Positions 1 to 5,252 of a stretch of 27,822 nucleotides of DNA are shown in pieces (the stretch's first letter is position 1; each line of letters begins with the position of its first letter). Source of the DNA: a virus; the IMG/VR virus record IMGVR_UViG_3300025687_000243, positions 1-27,822 of that record; one strand, 5' to 3'. Under the pieces are notes generated by a model. The model made no database searches and had not been told where the DNA came from. It saw only the letters and a list, made by a program, of their open reading frames with translations. The position numbers were made by a program, and so were the translations under genes.

Positions 1-6
1 CTCCTT
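1..6 (-). promoter_or_regulatory. Probable ribosome binding site of the next gene beyond the left edge
   Basis: Read on the minus strand, the last bases before the window edge are AAGGAG, a good Shine-Dalgarno sequence. It lies about 60 bases after the stop of the exonuclease gene. This suggests that the early operon continues with a gene whose start codon is just outside the window. The sequence between (7-69) holds only a weak TTCCC/GGGAA stem and no gene that I can support. Confidence 0.45.
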
Positions 7-69
7 GGATTGTCGCATTCCCATCTTGGGAACTTGGAAAGCCGGGAACCGCCCGGTCGGATCGACGGC

Positions 70-834
70 TTAGATGCCGTAGAATTCTTTGCGCAGGCTC
101 TCGCTGCCTGACCAGTAGAAACTGGACGGCTGCACCGGCACGATCGCCTTGGCTGTGTCCTTGTCGCAGTGCCGCAGGAAGGCTTCGATCCTGCCGATCT
201 GCACCTTGGCCTGCGCCAGCAGCTCGGTCGGATCACCGTCGGCCAACATGCTTGTCTTCTTCTCGCTGACGTACAGGAACCGCACGTCCATATTACCCTT
301 CGCCTTAGCATAAATAGCCCTTTGCAGCTGGTGTTCTGGCGACATGGTGCTTGGTATCCGCGAGGTCGATTTAAGATCGATCACCACCCCATGCTGCGGG
401 AACACCAGGTCGAGGTAGCCAATGACCGGGATCGACCAGCCCTCGCCCTTGGCGGTGATGCTGATCTTCTCTTGGTTGCTCTCGCCCTCTTCCACCTCTG
501 GGAACTCTGGCTTGCCAAATTCTTTCAGCTCTTCGATGGCGAGCTGCGCCATCGGCTTGATCCGGGCGCGCTCGGCGCTGGTCTTTTCGTCGCCGATCGG
601 GAACCGCTTGTCGAACTTGGCCAGCGCTCTGTCGATGCAAGCGGTCTCGCTGTCACCCATCAGGATCTGCACAACCGCATCCTCGATGCAAATCCCGCGC
701 CAGGCTGCCGCGCCCATCGGTGTGCGCAGGCCGTGCAGGTATTGCATGACCCAGACATCGGGCGCGTTGGCCCAGAGGTTAATGCTGGATGCAGACAGGT
801 GATCGATGTTGTGCTTGCTGAAACCGTCACTCAT
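70..834 (-). CDS. RecB/YqaJ-like PD-(D/E)XK exonuclease
   Basis: A 254-aa probable phage DNA exonuclease of the PD-(D/E)XK superfamily (RecB/Cas4/YqaJ type). Such enzymes chew DNA ends and usually work with a phage single-strand annealing protein. Visible motifs are an early helix with WRGICIEDAV (E51), GYLDLVF with the metal ligand D142, VVIDLKST giving D153-x-K155, and HQLQRAIYA giving the QxxxY helix (Q171, Y175). All core residues are present, so it should be active. I start it at 834, where the ATG overlaps the upstream stop by 8 bases. An ATG at 861 would add nine unconvincing residues (MKCWPTSCP). It is the last complete gene of the leftward early operon; a partner such as a RecT-like annealing protein would be expected beyond the edge. 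Membership of the superfamily is firm; the exact subfamily is not. Confidence 0.82.
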   Translation of the reverse strand: MSDGFSKHNIDHLSASSINLWANAPDVWVMQYLHGLRTPMGAAAWRGICIEDAVVQILMGDSETACIDRALAKFDKRFPIGDEKTSAERARIKPMAQLAIEELKEFGKPEFPEVEEGESNQEKISITAKGEGWSIPVIGYLDLVFPQHGVVIDLKSTSRIPSTMSPEHQLQRAIYAKAKGNMDVRFLYVSEKKTSMLADGDPTELLAQAKVQIGRIEAFLRHCDKDTAKAIVPVQPSSFYWSGSESLRKEFYGI

Positions 835-1063
835 CGGGCAGCTCGTCGGCCAGCATTTCAATCGCGTCGATCACGCACTGGATCTGCTCTTGGATCACGA
901 CATCCTGGGCGGCGTACTCAGCGGCGTCTAAAGCCTCTGGGTACGGGTCTTTCTTCACTTGGCCGAGCATGCGTATAGCCTCTCTCAGAGCGTGCTCTTG
1001 ATCTCTTCGCGCTTGCAGCAGCATTGCCAGCACGTCGTATGCGTCGTCAGAAGTTAGCTTCAT
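827..1063 (-). CDS. Unknown 78-aa helical acidic protein
   Basis: I do not recognise this protein. It is 78 aa, predicted almost entirely helical, with a heptad-like middle (AMLLQARRDQEHALREAIRM) and an acidic end (DELPDE). It has no signal peptide, membrane segment or cysteine pair. Its start overlaps the end of the upstream nuclease gene by 17 bases and its stop overlaps the start of the exonuclease gene, so it is translated between two nucleases. A role in their recombination or repair pathway is possible, but that rests on position only. Confidence 0.7.
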   Translation of the reverse strand: MKLTSDDAYDVLAMLLQARRDQEHALREAIRMLGQVKKDPYPEALDAAEYAAQDVVIQEQIQCVIDAIEMLADELPDE

Positions 1064-1430
1064 GTGCCATGATCTCCCTGGCTAGGTAACAGAAATCTTC
1101 GAATGAAATGTTGCAGCGGATGCCCTGCATCTCGACTACCACGCGGGTGGGCTGCCGATCGTAACGGTAAATGAGCGCGGGCCGCTTGTTTGTCTTGGCC
1201 GCTGCGGTTGTGACCTGCTTCCACCACTTGTCTGTGCCGCTGATCGGGCCATCGGCGTAGCGTTTCAGCTCAAGTTCAAACGGGAACGCCGGATCGTCGG
1301 GGATCAGGTCGCCATGCTCGGCCTCTTGATATTGACGCAGGTCTCGCTTGAAGCTGATGCCCAGTTCGAACAGCAGCATGTTGGCGACCTCGCGCTCAAA
1401 CTGCGCGCCCTTGGTTCTGCTGTTGGTCAT
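1047..1430 (-). CDS. Small PD-(D/E)XK endonuclease, Holliday-junction-resolvase-like
   Basis: A 127-aa protein with the layout of small phage PD-(D/E)XK endonucleases often annotated as Holliday-junction-resolvase-like. The N-terminus TKGAQFEREVANML supplies the first acidic residue (E13). HGDLIP gives the metal ligand D41, and FELELKRY gives the E54-x-K56 core. These are followed by the WWKQ helix and a strand-rich end (PALIYRYD). Its likely substrates are branched or nicked DNA intermediates in phage replication or recombination; that is inferred from the family. The start overlaps the HTH gene by ATGA. It shares one operon with a second PD-(D/E)XK nuclease, which fits a phage recombination module. 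The fold is confident; the exact substrate is not. Confidence 0.72.
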   Translation of the reverse strand: MTNSRTKGAQFEREVANMLLFELGISFKRDLRQYQEAEHGDLIPDDPAFPFELELKRYADGPISGTDKWWKQVTTAAAKTNKRPALIYRYDRQPTRVVVEMQGIRCNISFEDFCYLAREIMAHEANF

Positions 1431-1747
1431 CCGCCCAATTCCATCATGTCGTAAACGTCAACAGCGTCTGAATGTGTGTGCTGCCACCGCTTGGCGGTTG
1501 CTTTGCGAGCGCCACCTGCCCGCGCTTCGTTTACTGCGTCACGATTGAACCTGTGCGCCCAGCCCTTTCTGCGGATAGCCATCTTCGCAGTCGCCAAATT
1601 AATTCCCGCAGCCCTTGCGCACTCAACAATAGTGCAATCCCATCCGAACAAGTTTGCGATTTGCCATATACGAAACGCCGTGGCCTCACCCTGAATGCGC
1701 TTGTTGCGGCCCTGCGCGCTGCTTCCCCAAGTGTTTTCCGTTTTCAT
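1427..1747 (-). CDS. Helix-turn-helix DNA-binding protein, unknown role
   Basis: A 106-aa basic protein with a probable helix-turn-helix at about residues 36-62: a first helix around TIVECARAAG, a turn, then a recognition helix around LATAKMAIRRKGW. The ends look disordered (N-terminal SSAQGRNKR, C-terminal ARAGGARKATAKR). The shape resembles small phage proteins that bind DNA before replication or recombination, or minor regulators, but I cannot name a family. It starts one base after the stop of the small membrane protein gene and ends in an ATGA overlap with the nuclease gene. It could regulate the adjacent divergent promoters or help the nuclease load on DNA. Confidence 0.62.
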   Translation of the reverse strand: MKTENTWGSSAQGRNKRIQGEATAFRIWQIANLFGWDCTIVECARAAGINLATAKMAIRRKGWAHRFNRDAVNEARAGGARKATAKRWQHTHSDAVDVYDMMELGG

Positions 1748-1748
1748 A

Positions 1749-1907
1749 TCAAATCCCCCAGATCAGGTAGCCAAGCACGACGCCGACGAGCGTTGCCGCG
1801 CACAGCATCAGCACCAGGCTGACGCCGATCTGGATCAGGCCGCGCCACATGCGGTCATGCTGCGCATCCCACTGATCGTCCATCTGTTCCATGTCGCCGG
1901 GTTTCAT
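1749..1907 (-). CDS. Small single-pass membrane protein (52 aa)
   Basis: A 52-aa protein with an acidic, polar N-terminal half (GDMEQMDDQWDAQHDR) and one long hydrophobic segment at about residues 22-50 that includes GVVLGYLIWGI. There is no cleavage site, so it should stay in the inner membrane. The start overlaps the stop of the ribbon-helix-helix gene as ATGA, so the two are translationally coupled. A membrane protein encoded second in an early operon, before the nucleases, could alter the host envelope (for example superinfection exclusion) or act as an anti-host factor. That is inference; nothing in the sequence fixes its function. Confidence 0.65.
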   Translation of the reverse strand: MKPGDMEQMDDQWDAQHDRMWRGLIQIGVSLVLMLCAATLVGVVLGYLIWGI

Positions 1908-2065
1908 TGCTCTGCCTCCTGTTTCTTTTTGATGATCGCGCTGCGCCGCTTCATGGTGTCACGCACGATCGATGAGAAATCCTGACCCAAGGCGCGACAG
2001 ATGTCACGCCATTCGGCCTGCTCCTGCTTGGTCACGCGGACCTTCATGTAGGTGTCTTTGTTCAT
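1904..2065 (-). CDS. Ribbon-helix-helix (CopG/Arc-like) transcriptional regulator
   Basis: A 53-aa protein with the pattern of a ribbon-helix-helix repressor: one N-terminal strand with alternating residues (TYMKVRVT, 5-12), helix A (KQEQAEWRDICRALG), a short turn (QDF), then helix B (SSIVRDTMKRRSAII) and a lysine-rich tail. Proteins of this fold bind short palindromes as dimers through the strand. It is the first gene of the leftward operon. Two perfect TGTGGCCACA palindromes lie 14 and 59 bases upstream, so autoregulation and control of the opposite promoter are likely. The ATG at 2065 has no Shine-Dalgarno sequence, and the predicted transcription start falls at or next to the ATG, so the mRNA may be leaderless. 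The fold assignment is from pattern only. Confidence 0.75.
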   Translation of the reverse strand: MNKDTYMKVRVTKQEQAEWRDICRALGQDFSSIVRDTMKRRSAIIKKKQEAEQ

Positions 2066-2072
2066 GCCGGTG

Positions 2073-2101
2073 AGACTATGTGGCCACAGTGGTTAGGTCA
2101 A
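2073..2101 (-). promoter_or_regulatory. Predicted leftward promoter of the ribbon-helix-helix operon
   Basis: On the minus strand there is a TTGACC -35 box at 2101-2096 and, after a 17-base spacer, a weak -10 TAGTCT at 2078-2073. CATAGT two bases upstream is an alternative. One TGTGGCCACA palindrome fills the spacer end. The expected start point, about seven bases on, falls at 2065-2067, almost on the ATG. The weak -10 fits a promoter that is tightly controlled or needs help. Confidence 0.5.
2079..2088. promoter_or_regulatory. Operator-like palindrome, left copy
   Basis: TGTGGCCACA is a perfect 10-base palindrome. It sits against the -10 region of the leftward promoter, so a bound protein would block that promoter. 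An identical copy is centred 45 bases to the right. The ribbon-helix-helix protein encoded next door is the best candidate ligand; that link is inference. Confidence 0.62.
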
Positions 2102-2116
2102 GCATCATTTTCTATC

Positions 2117-2144
2117 TTGACCTTGTGGCCACACTGCTTATGTT
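2117..2144 (+). promoter_or_regulatory. Predicted rightward promoter of the small-gene operon
   Basis: TTGACC at 2117-2122 is a near-consensus -35 box. After a 16-base spacer, TATGTT at 2139-2144 serves as -10. The second TGTGGCCACA palindrome (2124-2133) lies entirely within the spacer. The predicted start is about 2151, leaving a 20-base leader with a good GGAGG ribosome binding site (2159-2163) before the ATG at 2172. Confidence 0.58.
2124..2133. promoter_or_regulatory. Operator-like palindrome, right copy
   Basis: This is a second perfect TGTGGCCACA palindrome, located between the -35 and -10 of the rightward promoter, a classic position for repression. It shares with the left copy the nearby TTGACC box in mirrored orientation, so the region is roughly dyad-symmetric. 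Confidence 0.62.
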
Positions 2145-2171
2145 GGGGGTGAAGAAACGGAGGACACGACA

Positions 2172-2468
2172 ATGCAAGTTAAAGTTAAAAACGTTCGTAT
2201 CTTTTTTGTGGATCGCGTTCCGCACAGCGGCTTTGGCATTATGGCGAACGATCAGGATGGCCGCGAGTATGTCCTACTCGACAGCGACGGCGATCATCGC
2301 GTCATGTCTTACGTCAAAGCCGACATGGTGGTCGATAAGATCAAGGCCGCAGGAAACATGGTGTGCCTGGAGCATTGGGACGTGCGTGCGCCTTACGGCA
2401 CTCAGGCATGGCTGATCGACGGTATGGAACAGCGCCAGATCGAAGACGAGCGTTTTGGATATTGCTGA
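2172..2468 (+). CDS. Unknown 98-aa protein, first gene of the rightward operon
   Basis: I do not recognise this protein. It is 98 aa with a strand-rich start (QVKVKNVRIFFVD), a central segment suggesting a small beta fold (REYVLLDSDGDHRV), and an acidic helix at the end (EQRQIEDERFGYC). There is no membrane segment or signal. The ATG has GGAGG eight bases upstream. As the first gene after the operator-controlled rightward promoter it should be the most strongly made product of this operon, as expected of an early host-takeover or anti-defence protein. That role is inferred from position only. Confidence 0.78.
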   Translation: MQVKVKNVRIFFVDRVPHSGFGIMANDQDGREYVLLDSDGDHRVMSYVKADMVVDKIKAAGNMVCLEHWDVRAPYGTQAWLIDGMEQRQIEDERFGYC

Positions 2469-2476
2469 TTTTAACC

Positions 2477-2492
2477 GGGGGCTTCGGCCCCC
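2477..2492 (+). other. Stable GC hairpin with UUCG tetraloop
   Basis: GGGGGC-TTCG-GCCCCC forms a perfect 6-bp stem closed by the C(UUCG)G tetraloop, one of the most stable RNA hairpins. It lies between the stop of the 98-aa gene and the ribosome binding site of the 22-aa gene. No T-run follows on either strand, so it is not a normal intrinsic terminator. It may protect or separate mRNA segments, or attenuate transcription. Confidence 0.75.
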
Positions 2493-2518
2493 ACCCACCC
2501 CCAGCAGGAGGAACGACC

Positions 2519-2587
2519 ATGAACCTACACGACATCTTCGGCGCCATCGCCATCTTCATCATCCCGCTTGCCATGCTGGCGTTGTGA
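2519..2587 (+). CDS. 22-aa hydrophobic micro-peptide
   Basis: This is a 22-codon reading frame beginning MNLHDIFGAIAIF and continuing to the end as one hydrophobic helix. A consensus AGGAGG sits seven bases before the ATG, the strongest ribosome binding site in this operon. Its stop overlaps the next gene's start as TGATG. The good translation signal and position after a stable hairpin argue that it is really made. It could be a small membrane toxin-like peptide, a membrane-targeted host inhibitor, or merely a leader that couples translation to the next gene. Confidence 0.55.
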   Translation: MNLHDIFGAIAIFIIPLAMLAL

Positions 2588-2784
2588 TGGGGGACGAGAT
2601 GGCAACACACGAACAGATCGCGAAACGGATGCGGCGCAAGATTGAGATCGTGCGCTTGGATGCAGATCGCAGCGGCGCCGTGTATTACGACATGACGGAA
2701 CTGCTGGCGCTGCTGGATATGCTGGAACGGGTCTATAAAATGGAAGTGACCGATGGCGATGCGTTACGAGACGAGACATTTTGA
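2587..2784 (+). CDS. Unknown 61- to 65-aa helical protein
   Basis: I do not recognise this protein. The frame starts at 2587 (TGATG overlap with the micro-peptide stop) or at 2599, where a G-rich stretch lies just upstream; the choice is open. The product is two helices separated by a turn: basic first (AKRMRRKIEIVRLDADRS), then hydrophobic-acidic (YDMTELLALLDMLERVYKME). It may be a small dimeric protein. Its 3' end overlaps the next gene by 26 bases in another frame. Confidence 0.65.
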   Translation: MGDEMATHEQIAKRMRRKIEIVRLDADRSGAVYYDMTELLALLDMLERVYKMEVTDGDALRDETF

Positions 2785-2920
2785 GACTGAGCGTGAGGCG
2801 CAGGAATATGCCGACCGCAAGAAAGCGTCGGGCGTCGTCGGCTATAGCGAGGTTTATGTGAGCGGGCCGTTCAATGTCTGCGGCGTCTGGGCTGTTCAAG
2901 TGAAGGAATATTTTGGATGA
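2759..2920 (+). CDS. Unknown 53-aa protein
   Basis: A 53-aa protein starting MRYETRHFETEREAQEYAD. The N-terminal strand plus helix, followed by paired strands (VVGYSEVYVSGPF, then VCGVWAVQVKEYFG), suggests a tiny alpha-beta fold. Its 5' end lies inside the preceding gene and its stop overlaps the following start as ATGA. Compact folding and coupling on both sides make it credible despite its size. The function is unknown. Confidence 0.65.
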   Translation: MRYETRHFETEREAQEYADRKKASGVVGYSEVYVSGPFNVCGVWAVQVKEYFG

Positions 2921-3129
2921 AGGCACCAAGCAATTTGAAGCTGTGGGTAGACATTGCGGAGCATGGCGACAAGGTGGTGTATCACGTCGGCACACACGCG
3001 GGCGGCGACATCTGCCGCGAAGCTTATGATCTGTATGAGGCCGGCATGATTTCTCTGGTGCGCCAGCGGAAAGACAAGACCAGCACGTTCGAATATATCG
3101 CGCAGCGCACGAAGACGAAGCGGAGATGA
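2917..3129 (+). CDS. Unknown 70-aa basic protein
   Basis: I do not recognise this 70-aa protein. An early strand segment (LKLWVDIAEHGDKVVYHV) precedes a helix (GGDICREAYDLYEAGMI), a strand rich in basic residues (SLVRQRKDKTSTFEYIAQR) and a very basic tail (TKTKRR). The tail and the basic strand suggest nucleic acid binding; this is a weak inference. It overlaps both neighbours by ATGA, as in a co-translated chain. Confidence 0.68.
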   Translation: MKAPSNLKLWVDIAEHGDKVVYHVGTHAGGDICREAYDLYEAGMISLVRQRKDKTSTFEYIAQRTKTKRR

Positions 3130-3296
3130 TGAGCAAGGTGCAGGCCGCAGGCGCAGCACTCGTCAATAGCGCCGCCTTCTGGGCGGCAGTGAGAAAGCAG
3201 ATGGAGAAAAAGAATGGCCAAATGGAAAGAGATCCCATCGCCCGAAGCCATCGTGCGGGCGGCTCTGGAACGGGCGGCGGCACACATTGCACCTGA
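3126..3296 (+). CDS. Possible 56-aa protein overlapping its downstream neighbour
   Basis: The frame opens with two ATG codons, the first in ATGA overlap with the upstream stop. It encodes a convincing helical first part (MSKVQAAGAALVNSAAFW then AAVRKQMEKKNGQMERD). Its last 83 bases overlap the next gene in another frame and give a low-complexity Gly/Thr tail ending HCT. The start fits the coupling pattern of the operon; the tail looks like by-product sequence. It fills an otherwise empty 84-base gap, but could be spurious. Confidence 0.38.
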   Translation: MMSKVQAAGAALVNSAAFWAAVRKQMEKKNGQMERDPIARSHRAGGSGTGGGTHCT

Positions 3297-3432
3297 TCCA
3301 GATCACGATAGATCCGATTGGATGGACGTAGCATGGGAGCATGACAGCCAAGCGTGGCGGATTTTCAACCTCGCATCCGACCCCGCCGTGGTGGCGGCGA
3401 TCATCAAGGCAGCAGGGGAGGATCGGGGATGA
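3214..3432 (+). CDS. Unknown 72-aa protein
   Basis: A 72-aa protein of unknown family. Its pattern is a helix (SPEAIVRAALERAAAHIA), an acidic loop rich in Asp and His (PDPDHDRSDWMDVAWEHD), then a second helix (DPAVVAAIIKAAGEDRG). A ribosome-binding-like GGAGAAAAAGA precedes the ATG. Its stop overlaps the next start as ATGA. A similar layout, two helices with an Asp/His/Trp loop, occurs in many small phage proteins of unknown function. Confidence 0.68.
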   Translation: MAKWKEIPSPEAIVRAALERAAAHIAPDPDHDRSDWMDVAWEHDSQAWRIFNLASDPAVVAAIIKAAGEDRG

Positions 3433-3671
3433 GTGAACACCGATCATTCCCAGAAGCCGCCAATGGTCTGCCACAAGCGCCGATGGAGGCTGAACTGTGG
3501 GCGGCTGGCTGCGACCTAGAGACCGCCCGCTTTGTCGCCAAGCAACTTGACCGAGAAGGCTACAGGCTCATCAAGCCACACGATCTGTGGACCGACCACA
3601 AGCATTTTGAGGGCGACCGCAAGTATGCCTTACGGCAAATCCTCAAGTGGATTTTGGGAGAAAAGACATGA
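3429..3671 (+). CDS. Unknown 80-aa protein
   Basis: An 80-aa protein starting MSEHRSFPEAANGLPQ; an upstream ATG at 3354 lies inside the previous gene and is not favoured. The central part (EAELWAAGCDLETARFVAKQLDREGYRLI) reads as two helices. It then has a strand and an aromatic-rich end (HDLWTDHKHFEG, LRQILKWILGEKT). The function is unknown. It is coupled to both neighbours by ATGA overlaps. Confidence 0.66.
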   Translation: MSEHRSFPEAANGLPQAPMEAELWAAGCDLETARFVAKQLDREGYRLIKPHDLWTDHKHFEGDRKYALRQILKWILGEKT

Positions 3672-3919
3672 GTAGCTGGCGATACCAGATCATGCAGCAC
3701 ACCGACGACAGCGGCGATCCATATCTGGCCGTGCATGAATTCTACACCCTACACGATGGCAAGGAAGGCTTTACAGAACGCCCGGTGCCGATTGAGGCCG
3801 ATAGCGTAAAAGACCTGCGCATGGCCCTGCTTGACATCCTGCGCGACCTAGAACGCCACGGCGTCAGAGACGCCAAGACCGGCGCGCCTATACAGCCCGC
3901 AAGTTCTGAAGACCACTAA
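3668..3919 (+). CDS. Unknown 83-aa protein, last gene of the rightward operon
   Basis: An 83-aa protein starting MSSWRYQIMQHTDDSG. Two strands (WRYQIMQH and LAVHEFYTLHD) are followed by TERPVPIEADSVKDL and a helix with alternating Leu (RMALLDILRDLERHG). This is the typical pattern of small phage proteins with a short beta sheet and one helix; I cannot assign a function. I start it at 3668 (ATGA overlap, GGGAG upstream) instead of 3647. Its last 32 bases overlap the end of the oppositely oriented phosphoesterase gene. Confidence 0.7.
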   Translation: MSSWRYQIMQHTDDSGDPYLAVHEFYTLHDGKEGFTERPVPIEADSVKDLRMALLDILRDLERHGVRDAKTGAPIQPASSEDH

Positions 3920-4955
3920 GGTAGGCCTCAGCCTGCCGCGCGCTGTCGAACACCTTGCCCGGCCATTCGTCTTGATCGGCCTGATCGTCGCACACGATCC
4001 AATGACAGCGCCCCTTGAACTTAGGGATCACACCGCCCCGGCTGATACGGGTCGCATACTGATCGAGCATCTTGTAGCCAGCGCTGGCCACGCCGATCAC
4101 GTTCTTCTGCCGCTCGGCCATCGTGTGGTAGATGATGCCAGAGATGTGCAGGTGGCCTTCCATGTAGACATCGGCGTCTTCGCCTTCCATCGCTTCGCGG
4201 ATCACGCCGTGATGCGGATGAAACCAAGACCGACCTTTCTGAAATTTGTGCGACAGTGCAAACCGCACCTCGCGCCCACCCTCTGGGCGCACGATGAACC
4301 TGGCCGTCCAGTAGTCGCGGATCACATTCGGGCTGGCGTCTTGCAGCCACTCGCCGAACAGCCGCTCCAGGTATGGGCCGCCGTTCATCTCTTCATGGTT
4401 GCCATCGACCCAGACATCAGGCCGCAGCAGGTTGATGTAGTGCTGCGCGCGCAGGATGGCCGCCGGCAGCGTACACTCTTGCTTGGCCCACTGCTTGGCC
4501 AGCTTGCCGGCCATCGGCCAGTTGTTGAGCAGATCCCCGCCGTGGCACATGATGGCGCCCATCTCATGCGATGCTTCGATGTCAGCCTCTAGCAGCTTCA
4601 GCGGCGTGCTGTTGTCATCGACGTGCGGGTCGGTGAAATGCGCCACGACGTAGGCGCCGGCAGGCCGATCAATGGGCGACCAGTGCGCTTTGGTGGCCAG
4701 CGTCAGCGAGCGCTCGAAGGCACCGACGTGGCTGTCCCAAGCGTCCTGCGCTGTCAGCTCGCGCCCCTCTGTGCCGTAGCCCAGCGCGGAAAGCTGGTCC
4801 GTATGCTTGACCTCTGCACGCGCATCGCCATTTCTCAGGCTGTGAGAAACGGTCGTTGGGTGTACGCCGAGTTCACGCGCAACCCCCTTGATCGTTCCAA
4901 TGCGATCGTACGCCTCTTTGTAAACGGCGTACCCCAGTCCTTTTGTTTCTGCCAT
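3888..4955 (-). CDS. Calcineurin-like metallophosphoesterase with N-terminal helix-turn-helix
   Basis: A 355-aa fusion. Residues 16-43 form a LacI-type helix-turn-helix (TIKGVARELGVHPTTVSHSL). Residues 100-300 are a calcineurin-like phosphoesterase with a complete set of metal-binding motifs: FTDPH (D109, H111), GGD (139-141), GNHE (185-188), a histidine in ALSHKF (H236) and GHLH (267-270). The enzyme should be an active two-metal phosphodiesterase or phosphatase. The DNA-binding head suggests it works on DNA or is recruited to a specific site; this is inference. It is the last gene of the late operon, overlapping the secreted-protein stop by TGATG, and its end overlaps the convergent operon. 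Phage phosphoesterases can process DNA ends or remove 2',3'-cyclic phosphates; the substrate cannot be read from sequence. Confidence 0.85.
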   Translation of the reverse strand: MAETKGLGYAVYKEAYDRIGTIKGVARELGVHPTTVSHSLRNGDARAEVKHTDQLSALGYGTEGRELTAQDAWDSHVGAFERSLTLATKAHWSPIDRPAGAYVVAHFTDPHVDDNSTPLKLLEADIEASHEMGAIMCHGGDLLNNWPMAGKLAKQWAKQECTLPAAILRAQHYINLLRPDVWVDGNHEEMNGGPYLERLFGEWLQDASPNVIRDYWTARFIVRPEGGREVRFALSHKFQKGRSWFHPHHGVIREAMEGEDADVYMEGHLHISGIIYHTMAERQKNVIGVASAGYKMLDQYATRISRGGVIPKFKGRCHWIVCDDQADQDEWPGKVFDSARQAEAYLSGLQNLRAV

Positions 4956-5251
4956 CAGAGCCTCTCTGGCTTATCCCATCCCACGCCAGACAGGATGATG
5001 CAGGCGATGCCGGTCGCATCAATAGCTAGCACAGCCCACTCATTGCTTGGCGAAATCCAGACCTCGATGGCAGTCGAGGTTCCGTTCATCAGATCGATGC
5101 GCCCCGCGCCTTCAATCCTTATACCGCTTTCTTCCATGACCCGGCGCAGTGGCTCATAAACTACACATGATCCCTGCCCGCTGACGATGCTGGGCGTGCC
5201 TGCCATGATGGCCGCCAGGGCCGAGCCGCTTATGAGCGTGCGCATGTTCAT
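4955..5251 (-). CDS. Secreted 98-aa protein of unknown function
   Basis: The N-terminus MNMRTLISGSALAAIMAG is a signal peptide: a positive charge, a hydrophobic core, then small residues before a possible cleavage near IVSG/QGSC. The mature part is about 75 aa with two or three cysteines (SCVVYEPLRRVM; ATGIACIILSG), so a disulfide in the periplasm is possible. I start at 5251, where GGTGGA lies seven bases upstream; an ATG at 5263 would add MDHD before the signal. It sits downstream of the spanin genes in the late operon, so a role in lysis or envelope modification is possible but unproven. Confidence 0.66.
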   Translation of the reverse strand: MNMRTLISGSALAAIMAGTPSIVSGQGSCVVYEPLRRVMEESGIRIEGAGRIDLMNGTSTAIEVWISPSNEWAVLAIDATGIACIILSGVGWDKPERL

Positions 5252-5252
5252 G

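Noticed and set aside
169-978. Long plus-strand open frames opposite the exonuclease and its neighbour
   Set aside because: They are mirror frames of well-supported minus-strand genes, rich in Arg/His/Leu, with no family motif or ribosome binding site.
2477-2492. Intrinsic terminator reading of the UUCG hairpin
   Set aside because: No U-run follows on either strand, so the element is listed as a hairpin of unknown role.
2525-3334. 269-codon minus-strand frame across the small plus-strand genes
   Set aside because: Ser/Pro/Arg/Cys-rich translation typical of a shadow frame. The plus-strand chain with ATGA overlaps explains the region better.
3901-3940. Bidirectional terminator at the operon junction
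   Set aside because: The only stem seen (AGGC/GCCT) is 4 bp and has no T-run.
3972-4592. 206-codon plus-strand frame opposite the phosphoesterase
   Set aside because: His/Leu/Val-rich shadow of a gene with an intact catalytic motif set.
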